Of a stretch of DNA of 64,000 bases, positions 10,077 to 19,455 are shown piece by piece. Origin of the DNA: Fuerstiella sp. (lineage in GTDB: Bacteria > Planctomycetota > Planctomycetia > Planctomycetales > Planctomycetaceae); assembly GCA_029245955.1 (NCBI GenBank), contig JAQWOH010000005.1, forward strand, positions 45,018-109,017, read 5' to 3'. A program made the position numbers and the translations under genes. Under the pieces are notes generated by a model. The model was not told where the DNA came from and ran no database searches. It saw only the letters and a program-made list of their open reading frames with translations. How positions within the stretch are numbered: the first letter of the stretch is position 1; every line of letters starts with the position of its first letter.

Positions 10077-11138
10077 GTGAAGGATAGCCCGTTGAACTCT
10101 CGGCTGCGTCAAATAACCAAAGTTACCGAATCGCTGAAACACGACGCGGCCGGACTGGGATTTCAACACGTTGGCATCGCACCAGCGGTGTCTCCACCCG
10201 GCTACCACCCCCTGCTGGAATGGATCGCCAGCGGTCACGCGGCCGACATGGACTGGATCACACATCGCCAGGACGCGTACCGGCACCCGGACGGCGTTCT
10301 CCCCGGTACACGCAGCGTCGTTGTCGCTGCGATGAACTACCATAATCAAAATCCTCAGCCGGAGACCGCGCGCATCGCTCGATATGCATGGGGTTCGGAA
10401 GACTACCACACGCTCCTGCGGCAGCGGCTGAAGAAACTGGCGACGTCACTTAGGACAACGTGGCCGGAAGAACGCACGCGAGCTGTCGTCGACACCGCAC
10501 CGCTGCTGGAACGCGACTTCGCCAGACTGGCCGGCATCGGCTGGGTCGGCAAAAACACAATGCTGATCAGTCGCGAAATCGGCAGCTGGTTCTTTCTGGG
10601 GGCCATTCTGACCACTGCTGAACTGACGTACGATCAACCATTCGACGGCGACTACTGTGGAACGTGCACGAAGTGTCTGCAGGCCTGTCCCACCGATGCG
10701 TTCCCTGAACCACACGTGCTCGATTCCAATCGGTGCATCAGCTACCTGACCATCGAACGACGAGACAAGTCGATTGACGAAAACCTCAGAAACGGCATTG
10801 GCAACTGGTTGTTTGGCTGCGACATCTGTCAGGATGTGTGTCCATGGAACCGATTCGCCCCAAACCACAGCGACCGTGCATTCGAACCGCGTGAAGACCT
10901 GATTGCCCCCAACCTGCTGCAGCTGCTTGCACTGGATGATGACCTGTTCCAGCGGAAGTTCGGTGACACGCCACTGAAACGTACCGGTCGCCACGCCATC
11001 GTCCGAAACGCCGCAATCGTCGCCGGCAATCAGCGCTGTACCGATGCAATTCCTCAGCTGACAACACTTCTGAAAGACCAGTCAGAAATTGTTCGTGAAG
11101 CTGCCCGCTGGGCAATAAGCCAGATCGATCCGCAGTGA
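10077..11138 (+). CDS. queG: Epoxyqueuosine reductase QueG
   Basis: A 353-residue cobalamin- and iron-sulfur-dependent reductase that converts epoxyqueuosine to queuosine in the tRNA wobble position. Two 4Fe-4S ligand sets are visible: CGTCTKCLQACP (C194, C197, C200, C204) and C220 with CDICQDVC (C248, C251, C255). The VVDTAPLLER stretch carries the conserved Asp139 proposed as proton donor. The C-terminus contains a HEAT-like repeat (about residues 300-350), normal for the family. The start is a GTG at 10077; it gives the expected family N-terminus. The gene sits 126 bases downstream of the bamA-like gene, on the same strand. Confidence 0.93.
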   Translation: MKDSPLNSRLRQITKVTESLKHDAAGLGFQHVGIAPAVSPPGYHPLLEWIASGHAADMDWITHRQDAYRHPDGVLPGTRSVVVAAMNYHNQNPQPETARIARYAWGSEDYHTLLRQRLKKLATSLRTTWPEERTRAVVDTAPLLERDFARLAGIGWVGKNTMLISREIGSWFFLGAILTTAELTYDQPFDGDYCGTCTKCLQACPTDAFPEPHVLDSNRCISYLTIERRDKSIDENLRNGIGNWLFGCDICQDVCPWNRFAPNHSDRAFEPREDLIAPNLLQLLALDDDLFQRKFGDTPLKRTGRHAIVRNAAIVAGNQRCTDAIPQLTTLLKDQSEIVREAARWAISQIDPQ

Positions 11139-12137
11139 GTTCCTTGAACAGACGAGGCACAGGTCAAAGAGCGGTGGCAAATAATATTCGCCCTGACGAC
11201 GAACAACGGGCTGAACAGGCCAGAGACGCCCGACTGACCTGAAGAAGAGACATAATGCCGCAAGACGACAGCAGGCACGTTGAACACCACATGCACCAAC
11301 AGATTTCGAAGTCCTCGGCCATCCGCTGCCTGCTGGCATGTTGCCGCACCGTATGCGGCTGCGCAAGTAACAATTCGGTGTCTGCCGGGAGACGGTGTCG
11401 AACACGCTTTCGCGTTGTTCGGCGGCACCGTGCTCAGGGTCAGCGCGGAGCGGCCATATCGTCAGTTGGCCGGTCAGTCTGTGAAACGCAAAACGCTGTT
11501 CCGCCTCGCGGGCATTATGCTGTGGGTCGTGATGAATCTGTACAACTGGCAATAGTCGCTTCCGAGACTGTCCCGAAGGTCAGTCTCGGAAGCTTGTAGG
11601 CAGCCGGGACGCCATGGTCTGTCTGGGCGTTCAGTTTCTTTCACACAGGCGGCGTGGCGGTTGGGGCCGGCATCGCCGCACCGGGAGTGGAGCCTGATCG
11701 ATGTCACGGGACGTACGGGAGATGCAGCGGTTGAATTTTCCCGGCGCAGAGTACGAGAAACGATCCCCGAATCGCCGCTAGCCGTATCAGGCAAAGTGTC
11801 GACACTGTAAGCGGCAAACGACCTTGAAGACACGGACAGATGCTGAAAGTCGATGAGCATTTGATAGTGATGGAAAAACGAGGTCGTTTGAACCTGTTGA
11901 AACCGGACGCCTCAGGACATCACCCACTGAGCAGTGTGGCTGCGTTTGACAGAAAGACCTGGAACCACCCTGTTCCTGTCGACCATTGCTTGTACATCGG
12001 GAATGATCAGGAAACCGTCTGCCTGCAGCTGACATTGCGTGACTCAGACAAGCAAGTGACCGAATCGCATCAATAACGCCCATGCAGAATAGTTTGGGCC
12101 GCTATTATTTCACGGCTCGATTCGTGGCAGGCGTTGT
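11139..12137. other. Non-coding or decayed 1-kb region
   Basis: Between queG and the convergent trmH no intact gene is recognised. Short open frames exist on both strands but look random, except for a 78-codon fragment at 11840-12076 annotated separately as a propeller remnant. The region therefore looks like decayed coding DNA. Confidence 0.45.
11840..12076 (+). pseudogene. Fragment of a PQQ-like beta-propeller protein (C-terminal end)
   Basis: The 78-codon frame reads like the last blade of planctomycete PQQ-binding-like/BamB-type propeller proteins: a 'D..L.V.EKRGRL.L' strand, then 'AAFDRKTWNHPVPVD' and 'LYIGNDQETVCLQL', matching the usual pattern of 'gkTW..PVv.dg.LYvRn..e.vC.dl'. No upstream blades are found in frame, and no signal peptide, so this is most likely the tail of a decayed gene. 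It could instead be a chance frame; the call rests on pattern recognition only. Confidence 0.4.
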
Positions 12138-12827
12138 CTATCGGTCACAGAATCGGCGGATGAGTGGTTCAAGTTTTGCCCCAAGACTCCGCCGCACCCA
12201 GCGTTCAACCAACTCGTCGCGTTCCGCATCCGTAAGCTGCCAGTCAATGTTCGAAGCATGCAGCAGTGTGGTCAGTTGCTGAAGAATAACGGCAGCGGAA
12301 ACAGAGACATTGAAACTCTCCGTAAACCCGTACATCGGGATGTGGATCAAGTCATCGGATTCTGAGATCGCTGCGTCACTGACACCAATCTGCTCCGCAC
12401 CCAGAACAATCGCTGTCTTTTTCTCAACTGTGACTTCGGAAATTGGAATGCTGTCCTGTCGTGGCGAGGTAGCAAGGACTCGGTACCCGTTCCTTTTAAG
12501 GTGCCGAATGCAGTCCACAGAAGCGTTGGGCACAACATCTTCCGTTGGTTCCGAATCCCATTGGTAGTTACGTACTGTCAACCACTTGCTGGCCCCCAAA
12601 GCAACTTCAGGATTAGGAGCAAAATCATTCTGAGACTCAATGACATGTACATCCTGAATGCCCAGACAGTCACACGTTCGAAGAACAGCGCTGGCGTTAT
12701 GTTCGTGAAAGATATTTTCGAGAACAACCGTCAGGTGACGGGTACGAAAGTTCACGACTTCGTCAAATCGCTGCAGACGGTCGCCGGTCAGACACTGTTT
12801 CAGGAAGTCAAAAAGGGCCTTAGACAT
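12138..12827 (-). CDS. trmH: TrmH-type SpoU RNA 2'-O-methyltransferase
   Basis: A 229-residue SPOUT-fold enzyme that methylates a ribose 2'-O in RNA, most likely guanosine-18 of tRNA. The three SpoU motifs are visible: motif 1 NASAVLRTCDCLG near residue 44, motif 2 IVLGAEQIGVS, and motif 3 IPMYGFTESFNVSVSAA, which forms the SAM-binding knot. Length and the N-terminal extension fit TrmH better than the rRNA enzyme RlmB. It is transcribed towards queG and starts 10 bases downstream of the mscS stop, so the two genes probably form an operon with the genes upstream. Confidence 0.9.
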   Translation of the reverse strand: MSKALFDFLKQCLTGDRLQRFDEVVNFRTRHLTVVLENIFHEHNASAVLRTCDCLGIQDVHVIESQNDFAPNPEVALGASKWLTVRNYQWDSEPTEDVVPNASVDCIRHLKRNGYRVLATSPRQDSIPISEVTVEKKTAIVLGAEQIGVSDAAISESDDLIHIPMYGFTESFNVSVSAAVILQQLTTLLHASNIDWQLTDAERDELVERWVRRSLGAKLEPLIRRFCDR

Positions 12828-12837
12828 CGCTCCGTGA

Positions 12838-13818
12838 TCACGCTGCTTTCAGAATTCCGGCCGGCTGATCCGACGCATCAGGACGATGAACGAACAGGTC
12901 CTGCGACGGGAAAGGAATCGTGAAGCCACATTCGTCAAATGCCAGCTTGATCCGCTCTGTAAGATCGAAACGAACCGCCCAGTATTCGTGACTGGAAACC
13001 CAGGGACGCACCACAAAATTGACACTACTATCGCCAAGTTCAGAGACAGCAACGACGGGTTCAGGACTTGTCAGAATGCGACTATCTTCCGTCAGAAGGT
13101 CCTGCAGAACTTTCTTCACGGCCTTCAGATTGTCGTTGTAGCCGCACCCCACGACCAGATCGATACGGCGATGCGGTTCCGCAGAATAATTCTTGATGGT
13201 GCCGTCCGTCATCTTTGAGTTCGGCACGATGATCCGGACATTGTCGAGCGTGAGCAGGATTGTGTTGCATATCTGAATTTCGACGACGGTACCGATCAAT
13301 GACTCAATTTCAACCACATCGCCAACGCGGAACGGCTTAAAAAAGACCAGCATAACACCGGCTGCCAGGTTGCCCAGAGATCCCTGCAGGGCAAAGCCGA
13401 TCGCAAATCCCGTCGCAGCAAGGACGGCTGTCAGCCCTGTGGTATCGACACCCAGCGATTCCACCGCAGCCACACAGACCACAGTGAATAACAGCATATA
13501 GATTACGTTATTCAGAAACCCCAGCAGCGTTTCGTCAACCTTCGCTTTTCCGGCCCCCCGAATGATCGCACTGGTTACGACCTTCGCCAGCCATCGGCCG
13601 ACAACGAAGACTGCAGTCGCATACAGCAGTTTCGGACCGTATAGAACGACCTGCTCAATCAGCCAGCCAAGCGTCAGGTGAGACTGCAGCCAGTCCAGAG
13701 AAGCTTCGATCAAACTCCGATGCTGGCCTGGTGCTGCCGCTTTGGTCGTCTGTGCAGCTGAAGCAGCAGTGCCGGGAGTAAATGTCTGAGCCAGCGTTTT
13801 TAGAGGAAGTGCGTTCAT
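12838..13818 (-). CDS. mscS: Small-conductance mechanosensitive channel (MscS family)
   Basis: A 326-residue MscS-type channel of the inner membrane that opens under osmotic downshift. After a roughly 45-residue Ala/Thr-rich N-terminus come three hydrophobic segments. The pore-lining TM3 contains the Gly/Ala-rich GFAIGFALQGSLGNLAAGVM, characteristic of MscS. The beta domain (VGDVVEIESLIGTV...NSKM) and the alpha/beta C-terminal domain follow. The gene lies between plsC and trmH on the minus strand. Confidence 0.92.
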   Translation of the reverse strand: MNALPLKTLAQTFTPGTAASAAQTTKAAAPGQHRSLIEASLDWLQSHLTLGWLIEQVVLYGPKLLYATAVFVVGRWLAKVVTSAIIRGAGKAKVDETLLGFLNNVIYMLLFTVVCVAAVESLGVDTTGLTAVLAATGFAIGFALQGSLGNLAAGVMLVFFKPFRVGDVVEIESLIGTVVEIQICNTILLTLDNVRIIVPNSKMTDGTIKNYSAEPHRRIDLVVGCGYNDNLKAVKKVLQDLLTEDSRILTSPEPVVAVSELGDSSVNFVVRPWVSSHEYWAVRFDLTERIKLAFDECGFTIPFPSQDLFVHRPDASDQPAGILKAA

Positions 13819-13931
13819 CGCAGTGGATTCCGTTCGTCGTGCGGCGCGTCTGGAAGAGCAAAGAATCTATGTAATACTGCAGATTCAGTAAACAGATATC
13901 GCGACGCAGATCAGGGTAAAAACGCCTGGAT

Positions 13932-14618
13932 TCAGTCGTTCAGACCCTGTTCATACAGCTTTGCGACCATGTCCCGGATTTCAGCGGCACTTGCCCGAAC
14001 ATCGTTTTCCAGCAATCGTTGACGCTGCTCGTCCGTGAGTGGCTTGCCAAAAACAACGGTCACCCTGCCCGGACGAATGAACCACGCATTCCTCGGCATG
14101 GCCCGGTCCGCGCCAACAACGGCAACTGGGTAGACGGGCACTTCCGCTCGACGCACGAGTGACAGAAAACCGGGCCGAAACTCTTTGGGAGCACCAGATG
14201 ACCGAGTACCTTCCGGGTAGATGCCAACAAGAAATCCTTGTGTGAGACGGTCGATCGCCGTGCGAATACTGCTGCCTCGGAAAGCCGTCCGGCTGATCGG
14301 AATGACGTGCGTCCAGCGACAGACCCACCCGATAAACGGCAGCTTAAACAGAGAATCGCGAGCCATGTAGGCCACCGGTCGCGTCAGTCGCACACCGACA
14401 AATAACGGGTCAAGGAAACTCTGATGATTTACAATGAAGATGCCGCCCTGTGTGTTGTCGATGTTCTCACGTCCGATCACAACGGTGCGACACCATAGTC
14501 GGAACAGCGGGTAGAGAAACGCATGAATCAGCAGCCAAAGGATTGTGCGGCGCGGCAGCCCCTGAGATGGCAGGACGCCTTTGTCTGTCAGACCGGTCTG
14601 TTGAGATTCGGAAGTCAT
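13932..14618 (-). CDS. plsC: 1-acyl-sn-glycerol-3-phosphate acyltransferase (PlsC family)
   Basis: A 228-residue membrane-associated acyltransferase. The catalytic HX4D motif appears as NHQSFLD near residue 64, and the substrate-binding EGTR motif follows as YPEGTRS. A hydrophobic segment at residues 25-45 anchors it to the membrane. It would acylate lysophosphatidate in phospholipid synthesis. It begins 36 bases after the HAD-phosphatase gene on the same strand, so HAD-plsC-mscS-trmH may be one transcription unit. Confidence 0.9.
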   Translation of the reverse strand: MTSESQQTGLTDKGVLPSQGLPRRTILWLLIHAFLYPLFRLWCRTVVIGRENIDNTQGGIFIVNHQSFLDPLFVGVRLTRPVAYMARDSLFKLPFIGWVCRWTHVIPISRTAFRGSSIRTAIDRLTQGFLVGIYPEGTRSSGAPKEFRPGFLSLVRRAEVPVYPVAVVGADRAMPRNAWFIRPGRVTVVFGKPLTDEQRQRLLENDVRASAAEIRDMVAKLYEQGLND

Positions 14619-14654
14619 GTTCGCTGAAGGATCCTGCCGGATTCACGGACCGTA

Positions 14655-15344
14655 TTACAGCATTTGCAGAATGCTGTCGACAACGTGGTCCGTGTCAGAA
14701 AAGTCCTCAAACAGGTGATCGGGATTGTGGGGCTTAAGCTCGCCAGAGGAATAAACGCCGGTTGCAACGGCAACGCATTTCGCTCCGATTGCCTGCGCAC
14801 AGTGAATGTCGGCCGGGGTGTCGCCGATCACGAGGGTTTCACTACCGTCCACTGCGCGGTCGAGTTCCGTCGACGCCACCCTCATGGCCGCCTGCGCGAC
14901 ATCGTTGCGGTTGGCATCATCATCACCAAATCCACCGAATCGAAAGAAGTCATCGAGCTGGTAGTGGCGAAGCTTGATCCACGCTCCCTCAGCGTAGTTG
15001 CCGGTGAGCAGTGACAGCGTCACGTGACGATGCTGTGTAAGTCGTTCCAACAGTTCGCGGATTTTCGGCAACAGCAGCCCCGGTGAATCGGTCAGGCTCA
15101 TGGGCAGTTGAGCAAGATACGCCTCGCGAAATCGGGCACGGTTTTCGGCGGTATTGTCAAAGCTGTAACGCTCAAGGATTTCATCAGTGATTCCGCGGTC
15201 GGTGCGACCAGCGGTCAGCACGCCTTCGAACGGGAAATCGATCTGAAACTCTGCAGTCAGAGCCCGCTCCATGGCTCGCTGCCCTGCCCCGCCGGTGTTC
15301 AGCAGAGTACCGTCGATGTCGAAGAAAATTATTTTTTCGGTCAT
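14655..15344 (-). CDS. HAD-family phosphatase (phosphoglycolate-phosphatase-like)
   Basis: A 229-residue haloacid-dehalogenase-type hydrolase of the Gph/PGMB class. Motif I is FFDIDGTLL (residues 7-15, nucleophile Asp9 and acid/base Asp11). Motif II is LLTGN, and motif IV is IGDTPADI with the metal-binding acidic residues. A helical cap domain sits between motifs I and II. The substrate is uncertain; phosphoglycolate or a sugar phosphate is likely. It is the first gene of the minus-strand group ending in trmH. Confidence 0.87.
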   Translation of the reverse strand: MTEKIIFFDIDGTLLNTGGAGQRAMERALTAEFQIDFPFEGVLTAGRTDRGITDEILERYSFDNTAENRARFREAYLAQLPMSLTDSPGLLLPKIRELLERLTQHRHVTLSLLTGNYAEGAWIKLRHYQLDDFFRFGGFGDDDANRNDVAQAAMRVASTELDRAVDGSETLVIGDTPADIHCAQAIGAKCVAVATGVYSSGELKPHNPDHLFEDFSDTDHVVDSILQML

Positions 15345-15617
15345 TGGTAAGGGGTGTGATACAGCTTGGTCGCCAACTTACGGCCAATACCGGTAAAACT
15401 GCCTGAGAATCGTGAAAACTCCTGAGGTTCAGGCTGTTCTCTCGCCATTTTCACCGATATTGTACCGAGTCCTCGACTTAGCGCATATTCCACGAATTGC
15501 TGGAGAATCGACAGGGCGCACCTGCAGTGCACCACGACCAGTATTGCAAAACTACGTTTCACAAGAAAACTGCCCCAACCTCCTGGGCGTCCTACTTTAC
15601 TTCAGAAACACAGAACA

Positions 15618-15722
15618 ATGGCCAAGACGCAAAGAAAACTCACGAAAGCTAATCACGGACGCCGCCCCGCCAGCGCCAAGGCTCGCAAATTGAAGCGACG
15701 TCACGTGAAGCTGTCACGTTGA
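15618..15722 (+). CDS. Small highly basic 34-residue protein
   Basis: A short gene encoding 34 residues, starting MAKTQRKLTKANHGRRPASA and ending in KRRHVKLSR; close to half the residues are Lys, Arg or His. From memory, similar 'MAK..RKL.KANHG.RPAS.KARK' small proteins occur in planctomycete genomes, often unannotated because of their size; this is recollection, not a search result. The composition suggests nucleic-acid or ribosome binding, but no function is known to me. A near-perfect intrinsic terminator follows about 60 bases later (15784-15815), which supports an independently expressed short transcript. Confidence 0.7.
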   Translation: MAKTQRKLTKANHGRRPASAKARKLKRRHVKLSR

Positions 15723-16048
15723 TAATGCTGGCCTAATGCTGGCCTAATGCGGCTGAGACTGTGTGTTCCTGGCTTGTGCATCTAAAGCCCGTTTCGTTCG
15801 AAACGGGCTTTTTTCATTTGTGACCTGCAAGGCAGTCCGCTCGACCGTCTTCGTACGGTCGCTATACTTCGGCCGCGCTGTTATTTGGTTTTCACTTTTT
15901 CACTATATAGCAGCCGCATTTGCCGACAATGATGACTTAAAGGCCTTGAAGGGACCCGTATGCTGCGTTCTCGGTTCCTGCCTGATCAGCCTTCGGCGTC
16001 AAGTCCGGAGTTCAGCGCCAAATCCAGAAACGACCAGAGGTTCCGCAC
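15723..16048. other. Intergenic region before glgP
   Basis: Contains an 11-base tandem repeat (AATGCTGGCCT, two full copies at 15724-15745), the terminator at 15784-15815 and a second small dyad (CGACCGT / ACGGTCG at 15842-15848 and 15855-15861). The rest, up to the glgP start, must hold the glgP promoter, but no clear -10/-35 pair was identified. Confidence 0.4.
15784..15815 (+). terminator. Intrinsic terminator after the small basic protein gene
   Basis: Perfect 12-bp inverted repeat: AAAGCCCGTTTC at 15784-15795, loop GTTC, GAAACGGGCTTT at 15800-15811, continuing into further T residues. It is A-rich on the left and T-rich on the right, so it could work in both directions. It ends the short transcript starting before 15618. 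Confidence 0.85.
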
Positions 16049-18202
16049 ATGATTGGCAAGGTTGGCGAACTGACAATCCACGACAAGCTTTCGCGGATTG
16101 CCGCAAATCTTTGGTGGAGCTGGGATCCTGAACTGGTTGAAGTCTTTCGACTGATCGACACGGACCGTTTTTCCCAGTTGCACAACAATCCGGTCCAGCT
16201 GCTGGCTGAGTACACCCCCGAATTGCTGGAACAACGGGCCCGGGCGGCGGTTCTGCACTCACGTATTCACTGGGCGTACCGTCGATTCGTTGAATACACG
16301 ACCTGTGAATCGACGTGGGGTTCGACCCATTGCGGAATTCTGGGCCAGGCGCCGGTCGCCTATTTTTCCGCAGAGTTCGGTCTGCACGAATCACTACCAA
16401 TTTATTCCGGTGGACTGGGCGTTCTTGCCGGCGATCACCTGAAGAGCGCCTCTGACCTGGGCATACCACTGGTGGGTGTCGGGCTATTCTATCACGAAGG
16501 GTATTTCGCGCAGGCCATCGACAAAGAAGGCTGGCAGCAGGAAGAATATCCGCGTCTTCCTCTGGAATCACTGCCTCTGACTGAAGTGCAGAATGCAGAC
16601 GGGCCGGTGATTATTTCCGTCGAGACACGACAGGGCGCGATCTCTGCGCGAGTGATGCACCTGGCAGTAGGCCGCATCAATCTGTACCTGCTGGACACAG
16701 ACATCGAACAGAATACAAAGGAGGATCGAAAGCTGACGGCCCGTCTGTACGGGGGCGACCAGCGGACTCGAATTCGACAGGAACTGCTTTTAGGAGTTGG
16801 CGGTCTGCGAGCATTGAAGGCTATTGACATCGTACCGAACGTGATCCACATGAACGAGGGCCATTCGGCATTCGCCCCTCTGGAAGCGATTCGTGAACGC
16901 ATGCATGACGACTCGTTAACGTTCGCTCAGGCCCTGATAGAAACATCCAGTCGCTGCGTGTTTACGACACACACACCGGTGGCGGCTGGTCACGACCGGT
17001 TCGACTCCAGTCTGGTGGAAGAACATATCGGACCACTGGCGGATTCCATCGGGCTGGACCACCACGGTCTGATGGCGTTGGGACGTGTTGATCCACAGAA
17101 CGAAACGGAATCGTTCTGCATGACCGTCCTGGCGATGAAGATGTGTCGGATCGCCAATGGAGTCTCCAGCCTGCACGGTGTCGTCAGTCGTCAGATGTGG
17201 GCCGGTCTGTGGCCGTGGCGCAGCGCTGAAGAGGTTCCGATAGGCCACATCACGAATGGAGTTCACGTGCCAACATGGCTGGCAGCACAGATGCGGGCTC
17301 TGTACGACCGCGTCCTGCCGGAAGACTGGTTCCTGCGTTCCGGCGAACCTGAAGTGTGGAGCGGCTTTGAGAGCGTAACACCAGGTGAAGTGTGGGAAAC
17401 TCACCAGGCACTCAAGAATCGGATGATCACATACGCGCGACGGGAAGCTGTCGAACAGGCAACTCGCCGAGGCGACGACAGGTCCGTCATCGCGGACATG
17501 AACAATGTCCTCGATCCCGAGGCTCTGACCATTGGATTTGCTCGTCGGTTTGCCCCCTACAAACGGGCAGACCTGATTCTCAAAGATCTGGAACGACTGG
17601 AACGACTGATCGTGGAAACGGATCGTCCCGTTCAGTTTATTTTCGCCGGCAAGTCGCATCCGGCTGACGAAAACGGAAAACGACTTCTGCAGCGAATCTT
17701 CAAACTGACTCACGAAGCCTCGTTTCGGGGGCGAATTCTGGTGCTCGAGAACTACAGCATCGCGATGGGCCGACAACTTGTGCAGGGTGTCGACGTTTGG
17801 CTGAACAACCCACGTCGACCGCTGGAAGCATCAGGAACCAGTGGACAAAAAGTCGTTCTAAACGGAGGCCTGAACTGCTCCGTCCTTGATGGCTGGTGGG
17901 CTGAGGCATACGACGGTAAAAACGGTTTCGCCATCGGCAACGGCCGAACCCATTCCAACCAGAACGTACAGGACGAACGCGACGGTGAGGACCTGTATCG
18001 CGTACTGACAGAAGAAGTCATCCCGTTGTATTTCAACCGCGATGCGGATGATTTGCCGCAGGGATGGATTGCCCAGATGAAACGAGCGATCAGAACACTC
18101 GGCTGGAGATTCAACGCGGATCGCATGGTGATGGACTATGCGTCAAACACCTATATTCCGGCCGCTGGCGGACTGAGCTGCTCCATCGTGTCGATGCCGT
18201 AG
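16049..18202 (+). CDS. glgP: Alpha-glucan (glycogen) phosphorylase, GT35
   Basis: A 717-residue phosphorylase that releases glucose-1-phosphate from alpha-1,4-glucans. The N-terminus has the NLWWSWDPE motif of the DUF3417-containing short GlgP subfamily. [20 protein letters not shown] follows as the conserved early segment. The PLP site is in EASGTSGQK, followed by [13 protein letters not shown]. Length is typical for the short bacterial/archaeal type rather than the roughly 800-residue E. coli type. It is cytoplasmic and convergent with pyrE. Confidence 0.93.
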   Translation: MIGKVGELTIHDKLSRIAANLWWSWDPELVEVFRLIDTDRFSQLHNNPVQLLAEYTPELLEQRARAAVLHSRIHWAYRRFVEYTTCESTWGSTHCGILGQAPVAYFSAEFGLHESLPIYSGGLGVLAGDHLKSASDLGIPLVGVGLFYHEGYFAQAIDKEGWQQEEYPRLPLESLPLTEVQNADGPVIISVETRQGAISARVMHLAVGRINLYLLDTDIEQNTKEDRKLTARLYGGDQRTRIRQELLLGVGGLRALKAIDIVPNVIHMNEGHSAFAPLEAIRERMHDDSLTFAQALIETSSRCVFTTHTPVAAGHDRFDSSLVEEHIGPLADSIGLDHHGLMALGRVDPQNETESFCMTVLAMKMCRIANGVSSLHGVVSRQMWAGLWPWRSAEEVPIGHITNGVHVPTWLAAQMRALYDRVLPEDWFLRSGEPEVWSGFESVTPGEVWETHQALKNRMITYARREAVEQATRRGDDRSVIADMNNVLDPEALTIGFARRFAPYKRADLILKDLERLERLIVETDRPVQFIFAGKSHPADENGKRLLQRIFKLTHEASFRGRILVLENYSIAMGRQLVQGVDVWLNNPRRPLEASGTSGQKVVLNGGLNCSVLDGWWAEAYDGKNGFAIGNGRTHSNQNVQDERDGEDLYRVLTEEVIPLYFNRDADDLPQGWIAQMKRAIRTLGWRFNADRMVMDYASNTYIPAAGGLSCSIVSMP

Positions 18203-18297
18203 CTCATGCAACAGTGCACGTGGATGCCGCAGCGACCGGCAGGAACACACAGGCAGTTTCCGTGTGTCAGTTCAACCAGCCGGCGAGCAGTCCCGCC

Positions 18298-18969
18298 TCA
18301 GGCAGTCCCGCCGTATTGCTGACGATAATCCTGAATCCTGGCAAACAGTTCATCCGTCACGACGACGTTGCCGTCCAGCTCTCTTCCATGCAGGTAATCG
18401 GCAATCTCACAGATTGTAACGATAGCAAACGTCGGCATTGAAAACTCATCACGAAGTTCTGTCAGCGCATTGACTTCGCCCTGCCCTCGCTCCATACGAT
18501 CGACGGATACAACTAGTCCTGCCAGCTGAATTTCCGCAGCAGCCTGCAGGACGGGAACTGTTTCACGGATCGATGTACCCGCGGTCGTCACGTCTTCCAC
18601 AATCAGAACGCGTTCTGCCGATTCGGGCTGGTGGCCCACCAGTGTACCGCCCTCGCCATGAGTCTTCGCTTCCTTGCGGTTGAAGCAGAACGGCACATTG
18701 GCCCCCCGATTACTCAGTTCCATCGCGACAGCCACTGCCAAAGGGATGCCTTTATATGCCGGCCCGAACAGAAAATCGAAAGTGACGTCCTGGGCTTGTA
18801 TGGCGTCTGCATAAAAACCGGCGAGGCGGTTCATCTGGTCACCCGTACGATATCGCCCCGTATTGATAAAGAACGGCGTCTTACGGCCACTCTTGGTGGT
18901 AAAGTCGCCAAAAGTCAGCACGTTGGCACGCATCATGAATTCAATGAAATTCTGTTTGTAAGTTTCCAA
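18298..18969 (-). CDS. pyrE: Orotate phosphoribosyltransferase
   Basis: Transfers a phosphoribosyl group from PRPP to orotate in pyrimidine synthesis. The PRPP-binding signature is VLIVEDVTTAGTSI, and KSGRKTPFFINTGRY is the conserved N-terminal substrate segment. The start is uncertain. The frame is open to an ATG at 19083, but those first residues look unrelated to the family. A TTG at 18969 gives METYKQNFIEFM and 223 residues, close to the usual 210-230, and was preferred. The gene is convergent with glgP and divergent from the conserved hypothetical gene at 19456. Confidence 0.85.
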   Translation of the reverse strand: METYKQNFIEFMMRANVLTFGDFTTKSGRKTPFFINTGRYRTGDQMNRLAGFYADAIQAQDVTFDFLFGPAYKGIPLAVAVAMELSNRGANVPFCFNRKEAKTHGEGGTLVGHQPESAERVLIVEDVTTAGTSIRETVPVLQAAAEIQLAGLVVSVDRMERGQGEVNALTELRDEFSMPTFAIVTICEIADYLHGRELDGNVVVTDELFARIQDYRQQYGGTA

Positions 18970-19455
18970 TGCAGTTGTCCGTTTGCTTTTGAACGATGTG
19001 GTTACTGTGTCAATCAGCCTGTATACGTTCGGAGATGCCGTGCATCCCGGCCGACCAAGACAACTGTCCGTCAGAGGGACCAAAACAGCACCAGTCTGCC
19101 GCTGATCCTCCGCACGGCCTGCTGCCCTTCAGAAAACCGAGAAGCCGAACTACGTGCGCTTACCGCCGCGCCAGACACCGCGTTTTACGGGGGACAGCCC
19201 GAGACTTCAATTGCCCCAGACCAACGTTCCCGACGATCGTTAAAGACAACCCAATCGCTGCGTCGATGAGGAACCTCGGTGAGCGATACAGTTCCACGGC
19301 GGGAATCGGCAGATTCTGCAGCAGAATCTGCATTTGTGTGCCGTTCGACTCTCCAGAGTCGAATCTCGGCCATTTTTGTGGCCTCGCCAAACCTGATGTG
19401 ATGATTTTCATGCTCGACTCTGGAGGGTCGGCGCCAGCTTTTGAAGACGGAACGG
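18970..19455. other. Divergent intergenic region with strong dyads
   Basis: This region must carry the promoters for pyrE (minus) and the hypothetical-helicase pair (plus). Most of it shows no recognisable gene; the leftward part could encode an N-terminal extension of PyrE if the ATG at 19083 is used. Two perfect inverted repeats near the plus-strand gene are listed separately. Confidence 0.4.
19309..19363. repeat. Two adjacent perfect inverted repeats
   Basis: First dyad: GCAGATTCTGC (19309-19319) with its exact complement GCAGAATCTGC (19321-19331), one base between. Second: TTCGACTC (19344-19351), loop TCCA, GAGTCGAA (19356-19363). A weaker relative of the second (CGACTC...GGGTCG) lies near 19414. 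The lack of a T-tract argues against a simple terminator. Operator sites or RNA hairpins in the leader of the gene at 19456 are possible. Confidence 0.6.
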
